The position numbers and the translations under genes were made by a program. The notes under the pieces were generated by a model. That model searched no databases and was not told where the DNA came from. It saw nothing but the letters and a program-made list of their open reading frames with translations. Shown here one piece after another: positions 46,210 through 56,924 of a stretch of DNA of 64,000 nt; position 1 is the first letter of the stretch, and every line of letters begins with the position of its first letter. The stretch comes from Phytophthora sp. 'mugwort' (Eukaryota > Oomycota > Peronosporomycetes > Peronosporales > Peronosporaceae), in the NCBI GenBank assembly GCA_033558025.1, contig JAUCEF010000014.1:4092001-4156000 (forward strand). The letters run 5' to 3'.

Positions 46210-47841
46210 TTAGATGGCGTACCTTATGATGACAGCGATGATCGCGAGCACCGCAGCAAAGCCAAAGGACTTGAGAAACCGCATGTGCAGACGAGTAAAC
46301 GGGTACATCGCGATGCTTAGAATGAACTTGTTGGATGGCGTGTATGGCGCGTAGCGCTGCGGAAGATCCAGCACACCATACTTATAGATCACCGTCTTGT
46401 AGTGCGAGAAGGCCTCGAACCCGAAACGACCGTGGTAGGCTCCCATGCCAGATTTGCCCACGCCACCAAATGGTACGTGTGGATTCGCGAGCTGCATGAG
46501 CATGTCGTTCACCATCATGCTGCCAGCTGAAGTCTCATTCACCACACGATCCTTATTCTTGCCGTTGGTACTGAAGTGATACAGTGCAAGCGGCTTCTCC
46601 CGTGCAGTTATGAAGTTTATGGCCTCATCCAGATCTCCTGCGGAAAAATAATAGATCGGCAGCAGTGGGCCAAAGATCTCTTCGCGCATTGAAGCGCTCG
46701 AAACAAACGAGTCGAACTCGGTGCGGAAGTTGAGGAGCGTCGGTGAAATGAAACGCTGCTTGGCGTCTGTATCGCCACCGTATTCCACATGCTTACAATC
46801 TTCGTCCAGAATGCGCGCCAAGCGGTCGTACATGCGCTGGTTAATCACACGACCATAGCTGTCTGAATCCTTAACATTTGCACCTCCGTATTGTGCGTCC
46901 AGTTCTCTTTTCAGCAATTTTACAAACTGATCACCCACTTTTGCGTCCACCAGTAAATAATCTGGACGAACGCACGTCTGTCCTCCGTTGACGAAAGCCC
47001 CCCAAGCAATGCGCTTCGCAGCCAGCTTAAGGTCTGCCGTGTTGTCAATAATACACGGAGATTTGCCCCCCAACTCTAGCACTGTCGGCGTCAGATGCTG
47101 CGCCGCAGCTTGGGCCACAATTTTGCCCATAAAGTTGCCGCCCGTGGCAAAAATGAGGTCGTAGCGTTCTTGCAGCATCACCTTGGTCTCTTTGACGCCT
47201 CCGTACACCACGCGCACGTACCGTTTGTCCATGTACTTGTCGAACAACCGGATCAGCACATTGTTCAGGTAGCGCGTGGTGTCCTCTCCCGGCAACCTGA
47301 CGACGACGCAGTTTCCAGCTCCCAGAGCGGCCACCAGGGGCATCAGTAGCAGGTTGATGGGGTAGTTCCACGTGCCGACGACGCAGACCACGCCCAACGG
47401 CTCGGGTCGGATATAGGATAGGCCCGGCAGGTTTACGATGTTGGTGGGTCTGAGCTTGGGCTTGGACCAGTCGTCGATGTAGTCGATAAAGTCCTGGATA
47501 TCAGTCTTAAGCAGCGCAACCTCCGTGGCGAACAGCTCCAGCGGGTGCTTGTGCAGATCCTTCCACACAGCATCGTTGATAGCCGCCTCGTTCTCGTTCA
47601 CGAGCCGCTGTAGCGACCGGAGCAGGGCCTTGCGCGTTTTGAGGTCCTTCGTGGCGCCTGTGGAGAAGCTGGCGCGAAGATCCACCACGTCGGCGTGCAC
47701 GTCCTGCTTGGACACGTCTGGCAGCGGAGGAATGTCCGTGGTAGAGCCGTACATGTCGACGCAATGGTTCACGTCCTGGACAGCGATGTAACTGGCGTGG
47801 TTCTGCGGGGTACCCGGCGGATCCGATACTGCCGACTGCAT
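46210..47841 (-). CDS. Membrane-anchored fatty aldehyde dehydrogenase (ALDH3 family)
   Basis: A single-exon 543-aa ORF. The ALDH domain covers about residues 50-490: GTWNYP with catalytic Asn159, LELGGKSP with the general base Glu256, GGQTC with nucleophile Cys290, and PFGGVGKSGMG near 465. A hydrophobic C-terminal helix (FAAVLAIIAVIIRYA) fits the tail anchor of ALDH3A2-type enzymes, which oxidise long-chain fatty aldehydes at the ER or peroxisome membrane. Two cofactor-site positions are unusual for the family: the usual Lys of VxxKPSE is Arg182 in VVVRLPGE, and the usual FTGS reads FATGGN. An extra N-terminal stretch of some 45 residues has no recognised signal. An initiator-like element lies just upstream (47865-47880). 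Confidence 0.92.
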   Translation of the reverse strand: MQSAVSDPPGTPQNHASYIAVQDVNHCVDMYGSTTDIPPLPDVSKQDVHADVVDLRASFSTGATKDLKTRKALLRSLQRLVNENEAAINDAVWKDLHKHPLELFATEVALLKTDIQDFIDYIDDWSKPKLRPTNIVNLPGLSYIRPEPLGVVCVVGTWNYPINLLLMPLVAALGAGNCVVVRLPGEDTTRYLNNVLIRLFDKYMDKRYVRVVYGGVKETKVMLQERYDLIFATGGNFMGKIVAQAAAQHLTPTVLELGGKSPCIIDNTADLKLAAKRIAWGAFVNGGQTCVRPDYLLVDAKVGDQFVKLLKRELDAQYGGANVKDSDSYGRVINQRMYDRLARILDEDCKHVEYGGDTDAKQRFISPTLLNFRTEFDSFVSSASMREEIFGPLLPIYYFSAGDLDEAINFITAREKPLALYHFSTNGKNKDRVVNETSAGSMMVNDMLMQLANPHVPFGGVGKSGMGAYHGRFGFEAFSHYKTVIYKYGVLDLPQRYAPYTPSNKFILSIAMYPFTRLHMRFLKSFGFAAVLAIIAVIIRYAI

Positions 47842-47864
47842 AATGAAGTCAAGTATTGCACTGT

Positions 47865-47880
47865 GAAAAATCGCTAATGA
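47865..47880 (-). promoter_or_regulatory. Oomycete-type initiator of the aldehyde dehydrogenase gene
   Basis: The minus strand reads TCATTAGCGATTTTTC, close to TCATT-nn-CAWTTT. It lies 24-39 nt upstream of the ATG, a normal leader length for these organisms. Confidence 0.55.
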
Positions 47881-47881
47881 T

Positions 47882-49293
47882 CACGGTACGTGCTTGAGCG
47901 TGTCTGACTGGTAAATGTGATAAATATTCGAGTAGTCCGACGATTGGTTAAAACTCGAATGTTTAGCTTTTAGTTCAACGTTTCTGCGGTTGCCTGCGTT
48001 TACGGTGTGCTCGAGCTGCCATATTCAATACCACTTGAGATGTGCGGACCACCGTCACCCGAAACTATCGTAAATCACGGCAAACATGCAAGGACTGCGA
48101 CCAGGCAACACTTTCATAAAAGCTCTTCCCGCACGGGCTGACAATACTTAAGCGGATACTATACACCGATCAAGTCAAATGGTGAGTATCGAGAACCAGT
48201 TTAAAAGTATTATATCCTTCTGATTGGTCGGCACGGGAGGACGGGTGTTTCGCCGATGAAGCGGAGGCGAAGCGTGTGAGCTGCAAGCGGAGGTAAAGCT
48301 TGCAAGCCGTAGCGGGCAGAGGGTTCTGACCCACGGAGCGCATTGAGTAATAGGGTAGATGGGATTGCGCGGAGCTATGAGATGACGCAGATCGCGTCAC
48401 CGGACTACTCTCTAAGTGCCTGTCACTCCTAAGCGTAGGTGCCATTTTAGACGTATACACTAGAAGGTCAGATAGATAAAAGTAATCAAAAGGAAGTTCG
48501 TGAACACGTAAGTGCCGGGCAAACAGCCGAGACAGGGCAGCAGTGTTCTGGTGGGGTACTCCCTCCACTGTAGTGCTCGCTGAGCCGCAGATTCCAAAGT
48601 GAGTGGGTGTGTGTGCCGCTCGGGGGCCACCAGAGCACGCCGCACCGCTAAAGGTGTATTAAGCACATACAAAAAACACCCCATAATCCTATAATAAACC
48701 TAAGTGAATTGCGTGCGTCGCACGCACGCGCAACACACTGTAAACAAGAACGACATCGCTCGCTGCTGTAAGCAGCGAGCGATGTCGTTCTTGTTTACAG
48801 TCTTCAGATGTTCCTACAGCGGCACACGGTAGAGCTGGATGCTGCGAAGCCGTGTGCTCTACATGACCGTGCGCAGGATAGAATCTGGGATCGGTCCCGG
48901 CGATCACGATCGGTGACTTGGGCTCTGGCACTGGATTGGGCACTGGACACTGGCAGGTCAACTAATATCTCACAAGGTAAGAAATGAAGCCCCGTCGTTT
49001 GCAGGTTAGTGCCTGTCGGTAGTGTCGACCGATGTCGGCAACATTACGCTAGTGGTACACATATCGACGAAAGATATAGCCCGTATGAAGGATACGGCCT
49101 ACAGACAACGGCGGCAACGTAAAAGCCGGCATTTCATAGATATGTCCATACAAAACAATTCATGATTTTATCCAACAAGATTTATGTATTTTACATGTGC
49201 GCTGGTTCTTCATTGTGTGTCGCTCTCGTTAAAACCACGGAGACAACTGTCTAAGTCTTACTTGTTCGCTAGAATCATTTGGGTTTTGTCGAC
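47882..49293. other. Spacer, possible retroelement remnant
   Basis: On the minus strand 48690-48170 reads through a 132-aa ORF (Ser-rich, with a possible ATG in MAPTLRSD near 48451). Its arrangement after a promoter-like region might be the start of a retroelement, but no family motif is seen. A compact GCGTGCGTCGCACGC palindrome lies at about 48713-48727, just left of the long hairpin. The remainder is featureless. Confidence 0.3.
48738..48800. repeat. Perfect 30-bp-arm hairpin
   Basis: Arms 48738-48767 and 48771-48800 are exact reverse complements with a 3-bp GTA loop. No transposase or coding context was identified. Confidence 0.92.
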
Positions 49294-50541
49294 ATGGAAG
49301 TTATGACGACTCCACAGAGCAAAAAACTACACAGGCCGCGAGAGCGCGTGGCAATGCTCCGGATTGAAGCCGAGGAGGTGTCCTCCACCTGTGCGGAACG
49401 GGTGCCGAGCCTTCACGATAACGGCCAGTCAACGCGTGTAATGTAATTTTCGGGCGCTGTCAGTACGCCTTCCTCACCGGCAGTGATGTTGCCGTCGCGG
49501 TTGAGGGTGAAACCTCCGACAGCACACGACGCACTCGTTCCGCTCCGCATTGCGTACCCATTGCGCGGCGATCTTTGTCAGTTCTGGGATACATGCTCTG
49601 CGAGCAATCTGTTGCCGGACCTACTTCCTGTAAGTATCGTAAGCACTGGCTCGAGTGGTGCCGATTCGCCACTATGATGCAGTGGGATAAGTGGCTGAAC
49701 TGCGATGAGGACGCCGCCAACGAGAAGCTCGGCCTGTTTGCGATTTATTGCTGACGCTACGGTTGGGAGAAGGAGGGCTATGGGGGCCACTACAGTACGA
49801 TTCAACTCAAGCTATCCAGCATTCGCCGGTATCACCGTCGTCATATTGGCATTGAACTCGGCGTTCCACCGCATTTGGCGATCCACATGCGGGAATTAGT
49901 CGGTGGTCGCCCCCTGTGGCAAAGAAGCAGCCGATCACTCAAGCTTTTCTTCGCCTGTTTACGATCATCTCGATTTCTCGTTGCCCCGCAGTCGACTATT
50001 ATGGGGTTCCGTCCTTTTGGGTCACCTTTTTGCTCTTGCGCCGATCGGAATTGGAGCAGGTTAACACAAGTACCGCCTCAAGACTGAAGACGTCTTTTCT
50101 CCGACGTTCAGGGCGGTCCAATTCCGGTTGGAGCGGCAACGTCAGTAACAATTGGGTTACCAGGCAGCAAGAATGACCAGTATAGACGAGGGCTTGGCGG
50201 ACGATGCACGCTACAGAAGATGCAAGTCTCTCCCCAATGGAGGCTCTTAGACACATCTCGAGAGATGAAACTTAGTGATGAAGTGTACCTATGTGTCGAC
50301 CAGGATGCTACATAGGTGGTCCACGTTCTGCAGTCAGTGGCGGTGCCGCGGTGCGCTCTGGAGTGCACAAGGACAACTGTTTGACACACTCGATCAGGAT
50401 CGTCGGCGCCACGGCACTTTTGAACAGCAAAGCAAACAGTATCTCCGTCAAGCTGGTGACATGTGGATCAGTAACTGTTCTGAGGAACACCCTGCTTTCG
50501 CAGCCGAGGCCACTGCCGGACTCGCCAAAATAATGATATGA
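49294..50541 (+). mobile_element. Tyrosine recombinase relic (YR element; Crypton or truncated DIRS/Ngaro type)
   Basis: From an ATG at 49294, plus-strand frames give EKLGLFAIYCWRYGWEKEGY (about 49720), STIQLKLSSIRRYHRR (about 49795), KKQPITQAFLRLF (about 49920), FWVTFLLLRRSELEQV (box I Arg, about 50025), GSKNDQY (about 50165), THSIRIVGATALL (H-x-x-R box II, about 50380) and EEHPAFAAEATAGLAKIMI (about 50480). The last is the position where related recombinases carry the nucleophile Tyr; here it appears to be His. No reverse transcriptase is adjacent. Its sequence differs from both the DIRS recombinase at 24-25 kb and the Crypton copies. Confidence 0.6.
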
Positions 50542-50899
50542 TGGAGGGCCGCTTCCGTTTCCGCCGTCCAAGCTGGAGCCACGGCAAGCATAAAACCTCA
50601 ATCATTGGGGCCGCGTATCGCGCCCTCAGGCAGGACCGGTGAGGACAAACATGCGTACGTTTGCCCATGAAGACGTCTTTCGTTACGGGAAGACGAGATA
50701 TCCGTAAGAATATCGGATTTTCCGTACGGCAAGTCTCTTCCCAGAAGAAAAAGTCTGCGTCGCAAGGTCTGGTGCCGCTAGCGCTGGTCGGTAGGCTTAG
50801 TTCGGTAGCTTTTCACTCGCGAATTTTCTCGCTTGCTCGCAGATACCCCCCCCCCCCCCCCTCGCCCAGGTGCCGCTTACGCGCCCTCAAACAGGACCG
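50542..50899. other. Spacer with a poly-C tract
   Basis: No gene is recognised. Sixteen C in a row occur at 50846-50861, preceded by a repeated CGCTTGCTCGC word that recurs at about 50918. Confidence 0.6.
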
Positions 50900-52240
50900 T
50901 TGAGGACGAACAAGCTTTCGCTTGCTCGCGGTACTGCTCATGGGAGGTGGAAGCAAGCAGACAAGTTTATGACCTCACTCGGCTAATCATCTTCAAATCG
51001 CTGAAGAGTCAGGGCCGCCGGGAGATGTTCCCTGCAATTCCTGCGGTTATCACTTTCATGAAGGACACGCGAAGGGAAGAGAAGGTAAGTAATAATATGA
51101 GCTTTATGGTACTAAATATATTAACTCGTCAGATATCATAATATAATGTGTAGGTTCTCACAACACGTGGAATAATGGCGTTCATGTGGAAGATTTGATC
51201 CAGAGTCGCTCGAAACATTACATGGATGAAAAGGAGAGCGACATTCTCGCCCTGCAACGCATATGTGAGAAGCATGCTCTTCGGTATGTTTCCATGTTAT
51301 TATTTATAAAAATAAATAATAAAGAAACATTTATAAAATGATAAAGAAACATACCGAAGAGCATGCTTCTCAAAAAAAAAGCCAAAAGAGATAACATTTA
51401 ACCTAATGTGTGTATTATTCATGGTTGTTCGTCTCAAAAACCACAACGGCGAAAAAAAGCACTGAGGATTTAAAAAGAAACTTGGGTCGAGTTCGCACTG
51501 GAATGCTGGAGGATGTACGAAGCGTACGACCGGAGGGCATGTACAATGGATGAAACATCCATCAACTTTGACATGCCCCCGGGTCGAACTTGAGCGGGAA
51601 GAGGTCGCACGGACCCAAGGAGGATTGCGAATACAATGAAGCATAATGGTGACTTACGGCAGTGCCAACAATCCGAGCTGATGATATGTTTTTATTGTGT
51701 ATTTAAGGTTTTTTAGTTTGTAAGTAATTATTAATATGTTAGGTAAGAAGCTTCCTATTTTGTTCATTTTGCGTGGCAGGTATGGCGGTCGCATTGAAAC
51801 CGCTGAATTGGACGAGTATCCAGCGGGTCGCTTCTACACGGTTCAAGAAAGCGCGTGGCTGGATACAGCAGCGTGGGAGTTCTATGTGACGCAGCTGCTA
51901 AAATATGAAGTGGACGAACTCGCTGTTCTCCTTTCTTGCCGATTTTGAATCCCATGTGCCGGATGCAGAACAGCGGGTCGTATCTGGATCTGCTAATGCT
52001 ACTGTGGTCCCAGTACCCGCAGACAGTACGCCTTAGTGTCAGCCACTGAATGTTGTAGTAATGAGGCCGTAAAAAGCGAATATACGGACTAACTGGCCTG
52101 CTATCGCCGGCGGTACTGCCAAGGCAAAACGAATCCGAGCCGTACGAGCTATCATAGATGCTTGGGATGCAATTCCAACTAGCACTGTAATTCGTAGCTT
52201 TGAAAAATCTATTCCGCAGTATACTGAGATCAACATTTGA
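50900..52240 (+). mobile_element. pogo/Tigger-like transposase relic
   Basis: Plus-strand pieces in order: a helical block (KSQGRREMFPAIPAV, about 51008), an intron-like GTAAGT...GTAG gap (51086-51154), TTRGIMAFMWK (about 51160), DILALQRICEKHALRY (about 51240), TMDETSINFDMPP (first catalytic Asp in MDET, about 51545), KKLPILFILRG (about 51742) and YTVQESAWLDTAAWEFYV (about 51830). Then come LADFESHV, where the family usually has a DNxxSH-type second acid, and a C-terminal block (PAIAGGTAKAKRIRAVRA, about 52098). This is the CENP-B/pogo DDE order. Frames shift and stops occur. An inverted duplication (51267-51371) sits inside it. Confidence 0.65.
51267..51371. repeat. Perfect inverted repeat (26-bp arms) inside the pogo-like relic
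   Basis: Arms 51267-51292 and 51346-51371 are exact reverse complements separated by 53 bp of A/T-rich DNA. The left arm codes the EKHALRYV segment of the transposase; the right arm is its reverse copy. Confidence 0.9.
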
Positions 52241-53609
52241 ATGAAGGCCTTTTCTTTGCGGAAAGTTGAAAGTTTTATATATGTCTGCAGTTTAAATTAT
52301 CCAATAATGTATAGCTGCCGTCTGATTGCTTACTCATTTTCGTAGCTTTAAAAATTGAAAGATTCAGTTTCGAGATTGGCAAAGCGGAATGTCTTGCGAA
52401 AACCATCTTTCCATCTAGCGCTTCTTATGCGCGAATCGCCCTGGCAACCATAGTGCGGCTTTTTTTGTGGGCCGTTGCATCCTCAGGCGTATTCTTCGCC
52501 AGCCACTCCGGGAACTAAAAAGGATAGGAAGTTTCTTGCACCAAATTCAAATTGAAATAAGCAAACTTTATCAAGCTGAGTGCTTGGTACTCGCAGGGAT
52601 TTTAGTCGCTTTCCCTTTTTCGATCCAGATCTATGCACGCATAATTTGTAGCACACACCTGTGAGTGATAGGGCATTACCAACATTTCTTGGTCTGTGCT
52701 TGCAGCGCGTTTTTGTGTAGGATCGCGTTTCTGGTCTCAGGCCATACAATAAAATATTCGACCGGAGGACCCCTCCGACATGTACCTGTCGAAGTGGTAC
52801 GTTATGGACGGTCTGTCACAAAACCAACTTAATGCGAAACTAACCGTACTACTCGGGCTAGGTCATTCAATACCCGTATGGGCTGTTCGAAAGAGGTGCA
52901 GTTTAGCTTTGGTTACAGGCATAAGGAACGGCCTGAAACAGCCTGTAAGGTGTGAAAAGGCAAAAAAACGCTAATGCAAATTTGGCTCGAGAGTCATGTT
53001 CTCTCAAGCGTGAAAAATCAGCAATGAGCCCCGTATTTTCGTGGCGGTGTCCACTATTAAGACATGAGTGCTTTATTTGGACTGTTCGGACAGCCAGCCA
53101 CACAGCGCTCATATAGGTAGACAATGCACCAATGAGATTGTGCCACATAGATCCACAAGCATACGCGCCCAACAAGTGGCTGTGCGCGACACACACCACA
53201 AACGAATCAGTGTCTGCCAGCCCGTCGACAGCAGCCGCCTTGGTTTCACGTCGACATTTTATGCCCTTCTACACGGACCTCCATGACGGCCTCTCGGACT
53301 CTACAGCCTGTACGCTCGGCTCCTCACAAGCACCGAATCTTCCCCCGCCCCACCACAACCACCTACGACGGTGCAGCTCAGCGGATGAGCGCACAGCATA
53401 GCTCCGGGGTTGCTGGTTCGACCCGGCCGTTGTCATGCTTCGCTTCGGTGTGGGGGCCTCTCGTATGCTGTTACGGTGTCAAGGGCGCTCATGTGCATGG
53501 TGTTGGTATTACGTGGGTTTGCTGCTGCTGTGCTGTTTGTGCTGTCGATTTAACCAACCGCGCGTCGAACTAAGTGTGTAATAGACCTTGTATTTGCCTC
53601 TTCTTCTTC
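52241..53609. other. Unassigned region
   Basis: No gene is recognised. Plus-strand ORFs at 53068-53573 are Pro/Ser/Cys-rich and lack family motifs. It may include the 3' end of the pogo-like element and the end of the Crypton element. Confidence 0.4.
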
Positions 53610-55945
53610 GCTTGTGATGTTGTCGCTACCTACTGGATTGCAGAAGCCGCAGGCTCGAGGGGGTCTTGACGGTCTGGATCGCGGACGACAGCAGCACGAC
53701 GCAGTTGCAGGTGCCGGGCGGTCTTCGGTCGCCCTTCAAGTACAGCTCGTGGAGGTGCTTGCGAATGGAGGTGGAGCCGCGCGACGTGATCTTGCGGTCG
53801 TCGAGAAGGCAAGCACAGCTGCCTCCGCCTTCTCCCCGGTCACCAGGACTTCGTCGCGGTAGTCGTTGGCGCTTGGGACCAGCTTTATCGTCGGCGACGA
53901 ACGGTTTAATCAAAGCGACGAGCTGCTTCTTGTTCGACCGCTGCCTCTTTGTCGCGTCCGCCATCCACCGCGGCTCCTTCGCGTACCATGTGAACCACGC
54001 CGTGTAAAGGTAAGGTAAGTCACCGACGTCCGTCTGCGCTTGAGTTTGCCTCGACTTGATTTGGTTCTTGCTGACGCTTCTTGTTCTTGTCTTGTGATGG
54101 CGTACTGTCCACGTTAGCTTCTCGGTTGTCAAAGCGCTCGTCTTGGCGCTTGATGTGCGCCATTAACTGGTTAATTACGCTCGATGATCGTGCTCCCGTT
54201 GCTTGGTCCCATGTGCGGTGAGGCAGCTTGTCCATGGATTGGACCAGTGCTTCCACAGACGGCGAGATGTGTAGACCATGCGAGAAGCCCAGTGATTAAC
54301 GGCCCGCCATGCACAGCAGCCGAATCCAGATTCCTGACGGCAATTCCATTGACGTGGAACCCTTCGTCATGGGGTAGTGCAATATAAGGTAAACTGTGAG
54401 CATATCGGCTACTTACTGACTCAGGTTGTAGTTGAGGCTGTCTATCTTGTAGCAGGACGAGAGCAGCAAGCGCTGGACAGCTGCGATCTTCTCCTGCGTC
54501 TCCGCACCGAACTGCTTCAAATCGAGCGCCTTGATTGCGCCTTTGTGTCGTACGCGCTGAGCGCCTTAGTGATCATGTGATCTTCCCTGCTTGTGTTGAA
54601 GATGCAGTGACTACCTTGTTTGTTGTCGACACCTTCTAGGCCCCGCGGTAAAGATTCAGTGGTGTGTGAGACCTTCACACCTGTTCGCGTGCTGTGCGAC
54701 ACCGCGGCGAAACGAGTTCGTTGTCAGTGATGCTACGCCCCAGCAGCTGGCGCGACGAGGTTGAGAATTGACGTGTGGGTATAGCGTCGGTACAGCAGCG
54801 GGCTTCGGTACAGTAGCGACAGCTGAGGCGGCAGTGTCCAGCGCGACAAATCCGTCGGGGTGGTTCAGCACTTCCACCAGCGGAGTCACCGGCGATAGCG
54901 AGACGGCGGCTTCGACCGGGATCTCGAGTAAGTTGTCGACCAAGGCGATGGACGGAGCGGGCTGCGTGACCATCGCCACGGCGACTGGTGCAGCGGGCAG
55001 GTGGCGATGTCGGCATTGGGGAAAAGCTACAACCCTGTTCTTCGGACGGCTTCATGCGGATGAAGCGTACGTAGAACATCTCGGCTGCGTCAACAGACAG
55101 GTTTTGCTTGCGGACGAGCGACAGGTCGGAAGCTCGCCCAAACAGGGATCACAGCAAACACAGCAAATGCTGCGTGTTGGTAGTCGCCAGAGGAACATGC
55201 ATTCTTATACAAATAGTACACCATCTGTTTTAAGTCACTCTTTGAACATGATGGGGCTTTGTTAATTACCTTTCCATCTCGCTTCATGCAGAAGCTGTCA
55301 AGTATTTTCCCTATTCTAAGCAATGTTGCCTCGAGAATGTGCCGTTGCACGGGGAAGAGTCAACAGCCACAGTATACTCTGTCTATTGTTTGCATGGCGG
55401 TATTCCGAGCAACCGGTCTACCGTTTTTACCCTCGTGAAATGCTAGATACATGCCAACTTATCTAACCCAGACACAAAACATTTACCTGTATTAATGCAT
55501 TGCTTAACATAGTCAAACTTTACATTTTCGCTTTTGACGAAAGCCAGGAATGCACCTTGGTCTGTGGTCATGGCTCGCTTAGTGTTGCCAGACTTGAGCT
55601 CAGCCAAGCCCATCCTGGGAGGTTTGGTGGGATTGAAACAATTAAATATAAACAATATTATGCAACTGATATTCCCCACACTATGATTTGAATGGAGATA
55701 CACATAATTCTTGTGGCCTTCCGACCCAATACGTCGGAACGGCTGGATTAGAGGACCTATCTAGCCCTTTGTATTACGAGTGGTGAACATAGTTGAGTAA
55801 ATGCCTATGATTAACTGCATATAATCGAAACTCGGTGATTGACCGTTGAAGAGTCACTGTGCCCAATACAAAATTCAAGTGTGGTCGGATAAGTCGTCAT
55901 ATTCATCCATACTCGTCGATATGTGTATGGTAGCAGCTAGAGTCC
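53610..55945 (-). mobile_element. Crypton-type tyrosine recombinase element, copy 2 (near full length, degenerate)
   Basis: The minus strand starts at about 55703 with the same GNTKRAMTTDQGAF block as copy 1. It continues through ILDSFCMKRD and CSKSDLK (about 55250), DYQHAAF (about 55180), RASDLSLVRK (box I region) and FYVRFIRMKPSEEQG (about 55065). Box II reads TTNSFRRGVAQHAN (about 54715), where related Cryptons have His in place of Asn. CIFNTSREDHMITKALSAYD (about 54610) follows; the family usually has a Tyr where this copy has Cys. A C-terminal part contains LPHRTWDQATG (about 54220), YTAWFTWYAKEPRW (about 54000) and KRQRSNKKQLVAL. Several frameshifts and stops kill it. Its 5' end abuts the tandem array at 55956. 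It lacks the palindrome seen in copy 1. Confidence 0.7.
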
Positions 55946-56231
55946 TTACTAAACCCTTCCTCAGTTTGCTGTATCCACGGAAAAGACAGCAGAGGTGGGG
56001 TTAGTTAGAACGTCGATCAGTGTTGATGGACTTTTATGGTAAGCTATAGCTGGAGGAAGTCTCTAAAGCGCAGTAAACTTATCTAATATCCACTGAAGAC
56101 AATTAATCGAGCAAAACTTGTTTTCACGGCACTATACATGTAAAAAATCGAGTGATACGCTACACGTCTTCCAAGGAGCTTCGAGCTCCTGTCCAGCTTC
56201 AGCGTCACAACATTGGTGACGACTCGTCTGC

Positions 56232-56810
56232 TCACTTTGCCGAACGAAGTTTGCGGTACGCCTTCTGAGACGTCGCACTCGTACCACCGGTTCCGGTCTT
56301 CGCATTCGCGTTCGCGTTGGCATTCGCCGAGGCGCTGGCGGTGGCACTCGTAGACGCATCACCCGTGCTGGTGGACGTCTTCGCAGTTGCCGCGCCATCA
56401 TTGCTCGTTACGGTCACAGTCTTGCTCGAGTAACCGTTGCCGTTGCCACCGGTACCAACGCCAACGTCGACACCATCGTGGACAACGGTGGCAGGTGCAC
56501 CGACATGGACACGGTCCACACCAACGGGAGCTTCCACGCCAACGCCGACACCAACGCCGTTCACGCCCACGGCACCGGGAACACCGACGCCGACCCCGAC
56601 GCTGGCGACGCCCGGGACACCGACACTGACGCCTGGACCGAAGAAGCCAGGAGCACCCACTCCGACGCTGGCGACGCCAGGAACACCCACACCGACGCCG
56701 GGGATGCCGAGTAGGCCAAACGTCTCGGCCACTTGACTCTCGGCGTGCACACCGTTCGAAAGAGACGCGACGGCGGTGCAAAGTGCGAATATCTTGTTGT
56801 TGCTGAACAT
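56232..56810 (-). CDS. Secreted Val/Gly-rich, elastin-like repeat protein, subfamily C, copy 1
   Basis: An intact 192-aa ORF without introns. The signal peptide is residues 1-23 (K6-I7, GVHA before E24), then SQVAETFGLLG. Residues 34-90 are repeats of VGVPG, VGAPG and VGVGV with ASVG spacers, a composition like elastin pentapeptides. A VHVGAPATVVHDGVDVG segment follows, then a Ser/Thr/Ala/Asn tail with an (AN)n run and the end YRKLRSAK, holding the RKLRS motif. The only Cys is in the signal peptide. This copy has Asp in STGDAST where the others have Gly. The product is secreted; its role is unknown. Antisense frames here are long because of codon bias and are not genes. Confidence 0.85.
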   Translation of the reverse strand: MFSNNKIFALCTAVASLSNGVHAESQVAETFGLLGIPGVGVGVPGVASVGVGAPGFFGPGVSVGVPGVASVGVGVGVPGAVGVNGVGVGVGVEAPVGVDRVHVGAPATVVHDGVDVGVGTGGNGNGYSSKTVTVTSNDGAATAKTSTSTGDASTSATASASANANANANAKTGTGGTSATSQKAYRKLRSAK

Positions 56811-56901
56811 GGTCGTGGTTGTTGAAGTGGTTCAATAGAACGAGTAGAGGATTTGCTCTTGAGAAAGTTGGTCCGAGTGGATGAGCTCGAAGGAGTGAGT
56901 T

Positions 56902-56911
56902 GTAGAATGAG
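56902..56911 (-). promoter_or_regulatory. Possible initiator of the minus C gene, unit 1
   Basis: The minus strand reads GCTCATTCTAC, a partial match to the oomycete TCATT element without the CAATTT part, about 90 nt upstream of the ATG. The same word precedes every C gene copy. Confidence 0.35.
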
Positions 56912-56924
56912 CACTGAGTGGCGG

